Source: Lachnospiraceae bacterium UBA935 (GTDB lineage: Bacteria; Bacillota; Clostridia; Lachnospirales; Lachnospiraceae). From it: DNA of 5,438 nucleotides. The notes under the pieces were generated by a model. That model saw nothing but the letters and a program-made list of their open reading frames with translations. It was not told where the DNA came from and made no database searches. The stretch spans positions 13,262 to 18,699 of the forward strand of contig DBDJ01000046.1 in NCBI GenBank assembly GCA_002293525.1. Reading direction: 5' to 3'. Position 1 is the stretch's first letter. Each line of letters opens with the position of its first letter. Shown piece after piece: positions 5,437 through 5,438 of the stretch. The position numbers and the translations under genes are program-made.

Positions 5437-5438
5437 TT

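Larger units (their letters stand above)
5188..5438. other. AT-rich intergenic region upstream of the operon
   Basis: No convincing gene is seen on either strand. A 33-codon minus-strand ORF beginning near 5307 has a poorly spaced ribosome site and no recognisable product. The stretch holds the distal promoter candidate, AT-rich low-complexity runs, a degenerate 10-base direct repeat (TATAGATAAG followed by TATAGATACG, about 5354-5373), and a short inverted repeat at the right edge. No tRNA, CRISPR array or clear terminator was recognised. Confidence 0.5.

Overview
The window looks like part of a Bacillota (Firmicutes) chromosome or accessory island. The grounds are strong AGGAGG-type ribosome binding sites before every gene, a TTG start, compact gene packing, and domain types common in Clostridia and Negativicutes. 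I cannot name a genus. All four convincing genes lie on the minus strand and read right to left. They are packed so tightly (2 bases apart, then a 1-base overlap, then 0 bases apart) that they almost certainly form one operon.

In transcription order the layout is as follows. Positions 5438-5053 are an AT-rich upstream region with two candidate promoters, a possible 21-codon leader peptide and a few small inverted repeats. Positions 5052-3895 encode an XRE-type helix-turn-helix protein with a long helical C-terminal part. Positions 3892-2507 encode a protein with a Clp-N-like helical domain, a Pro-rich linker and about eight membrane segments. Positions 2507-795 encode a cytosolic protein kinase built as FHA, Cys4, coiled coil, Cys4 zinc ribbon, then Ser/Thr kinase domain. 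Positions 794-21 encode a PP2C-family Ser/Thr phosphatase with all metal ligands intact. Only 20 bases follow the last stop, so the operon may continue beyond the left edge.

Together the genes look like a self-contained phospho-signalling cassette. The kinase and phosphatase would set a phospho-Thr state, and the FHA domain would read it. The membrane protein would be the sensor, anchor or substrate, and the HTH protein would give transcriptional or DNA-linked output or autoregulation. Kinase/PP2C/FHA pairs are known from type VI secretion control, Hanks-kinase housekeeping modules and bacterial conflict systems. The combination here, with a Clp-N/polytopic membrane protein and an XRE protein, does not match any named system I can recall. 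It is the main candidate for something undescribed. No effector (nuclease, pore-former, protease or NADase) is visible, so a defence role is only a hypothesis.
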